NCBI GenBank assembly: GCA_030035585.1 | Contig: CM057475.1 | Span: 3,605,501 to 3,669,500 of the forward strand | Source: Dugong dugon | Taxonomy: Eukaryota; Chordata; Mammalia; Sirenia; Dugongidae | Direction: 5' to 3' | DNA: 64,000 nucleotides | Shown: one piece after another, positions 63,091-64,000 of the stretch | Layout: every line of letters begins with the position of its first letter | Position numbering within the stretch: position 1 is the first letter of the stretch | The notes under the pieces: model-generated | What the model was told of the DNA's origin: nothing | The model's input: only the letters and a program-made list of their open reading frames with translations | Database searches by the model: none | Translations under genes and position numbers: made by a program

Positions 63091-63266
63091 TTTTGTTGTT
63101 GTTGTTAGGTGCTGTTGAGTCAGCATAGTGACCCTATAGTGACCCATAGTGACCCTATAGGATAGAGTAGAACTGCCCCATAGAGTTTCCAAAAAGTGGC
63201 TAGTGGATTTGAACTGCTGACCTTTTGGTTAGCAGCTGAGTTCTTAACCATTAAGCCACCAAGGCT
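63091..63266 (-). mobile_element. AfroSINE
   Basis: A reverse-orientation SINE: GTTGTTGTTGTTAGGTGC tail, AGGATAGAGTAGAACTGCCC, then a reversed head ending GCCACCAAGGC. A short duplication of the word AGTGACCCTATAG within 63127-63160 expands the tail. Confidence 0.92.
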
Positions 63267-63814
63267 TTTAATCCATCCCAAAAGAACTTTTATTGCTGCA
63301 TTCCAAATATATGTATTAAAATTACTTAGTGAAATGTCCCAGGCACAGACTCTGCTAAGATTGTGGGGTTTAGTCAATGTAATTTCTTTCTTCCCCTCCC
63401 TCCCCCAGTCCAAAAGTGAGGCATGAAAGAGGTGTGCCGTCCAACACCAGGAAACTGTGGGTAGAGTCTCTCCTGAGTGAGGCCCTTTGGGGCAGTGGGA
63501 GCATCCTACTGAGGCTCTGAGTAGTCCTGTTTGTCCCAACTGCATCCCTAATTCTTCACCTCTGTGCAAACACATGCGTCTGAACTAACCCTGGCTGCAA
63601 GAAAGGAGGCCAGGGTCTTGCATCTTCCTGGGGTTTCTTGAGGATTCCTGGTGTTGGGTAAAAGAGGCCATGGAGTCCCACCAGCAGTAAAGAGAAGTGA
63701 TGTAAAGATTAGGATGGACCAAGGTTCCCCAGCTTTTCCATGGAGCTCCCTGACACCTGATGTAACTTCTATGATGGCATTTTAACTCATATGCCGTAAA
63801 TACTTGTTTTTTAT
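63267..63814. other. Unique sequence
   Basis: About 550 bp without a recognisable repeat or exon. A C/T-rich run (CCCCTCCCTCCCCC) lies near 63393-63408. Confidence 0.5.
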
Positions 63815-63935
63815 ATCTTCCTCCAAGAGACTGTATGAGTTCCTTGATGGCAAAAGTCATTTCTCTAACACAGTACCTAGCATAGTAGGAGGCTCACCTT
63901 TTGAGATAAAGTCCATTGAATGAATGAATACTTAA
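63815..63935 (+). mobile_element. L2/MIR-type 3' tail fragment
   Basis: AGACTGTATGAGTTCCTTGATGG, ACACAGTACCTAGCATAGTAGG and CCATTGAATGAATGAATA follow in the order typical of the L2 LINE 3' end and of MIR SINEs that share it. It is an ancient mammalian repeat, about 120 bp. Confidence 0.7.
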
Positions 63936-64000
63936 ATACATAGAGGCTCTTTTAGATACAGAAATCACAAACCAAATCCCTTATTATTGTTTCTGGCTTA

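Overview
The window is vertebrate nuclear DNA, almost certainly from an afrotherian mammal and most likely an elephant or close relative. Three things support this: tRNA-derived SINEs of the AfroSINE type, RTE-clade LINE copies that share the SINE 3' tail and end in (CAA)n, and very dense L1. I find no exon of a host gene, no tRNA or rRNA gene, no CRISPR and no intact transposon ORF. By eye well over 80% of the 64 kb is transposable element, mostly L1 fragments of different ages nested in one another.

Layout. Positions 1-6972 and 13480-20451 form a near-identical, gap-free inverted repeat: every matching landmark on the two sides sums to 20452. The left arm runs off the window. Each arm carries a younger full-length-type L1 (L1-C) inserted at the ORF2 start of an older L1 (L1-B). 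Between the arms (6973-13479) lie the two L1-B 5' ends, which are still homologous and collinear but roughly 20% different near the join. The same spacer holds the 5' half of a still older L1 (L1-A, minus strand) and an RTE LINE that is cut by the right-hand L1-B. Right of the visible arm pair, L1-B resumes at 23429-28205. L1-A then resumes at 28206-33790, at the same ORF2 codon where its 5' half stops at 8164. Target-site duplications of L1-B and L1-A pair across the two sides (8164 with 28205; 11154 with 33791). The right side is therefore an inverted copy of the left side that reaches to at least about 33.8 kb, joined through two oppositely oriented L1-B 5' UTRs.

From 33.8 to 44.2 kb there are short unique stretches, AfroSINEs and one solitary ERVL-type LTR. 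There is also an ancient L1M copy split by a complete but decayed minus-strand L1 (L1-D, 35853-43690). From 44.2 to 46.1 kb there is unique sequence and a CA-rich simple repeat. From 46.1 to 61.7 kb there are two ancient L1M copies on the plus strand. Between them sits the youngest-looking L1 (L1-E, 48917-54626, minus), which lacks about 2.3 kb across the ORF1/ORF2 junction. The second L1M copy is interrupted by an AfroSINE and by a 1.7 kb RTE copy with recognisable target-site duplications. The right end holds a 186-bp MITE with TA duplications, two AfroSINEs, an L2/MIR-type tail and unique sequence.

Nothing here acts as a pathway. The main biological interest is structural: a very young, large inverted duplication or palindrome apparently seeded by inverted L1 copies. 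Coordinates of element edges are read by eye and are good to about 10-50 bp unless a duplication fixes them.
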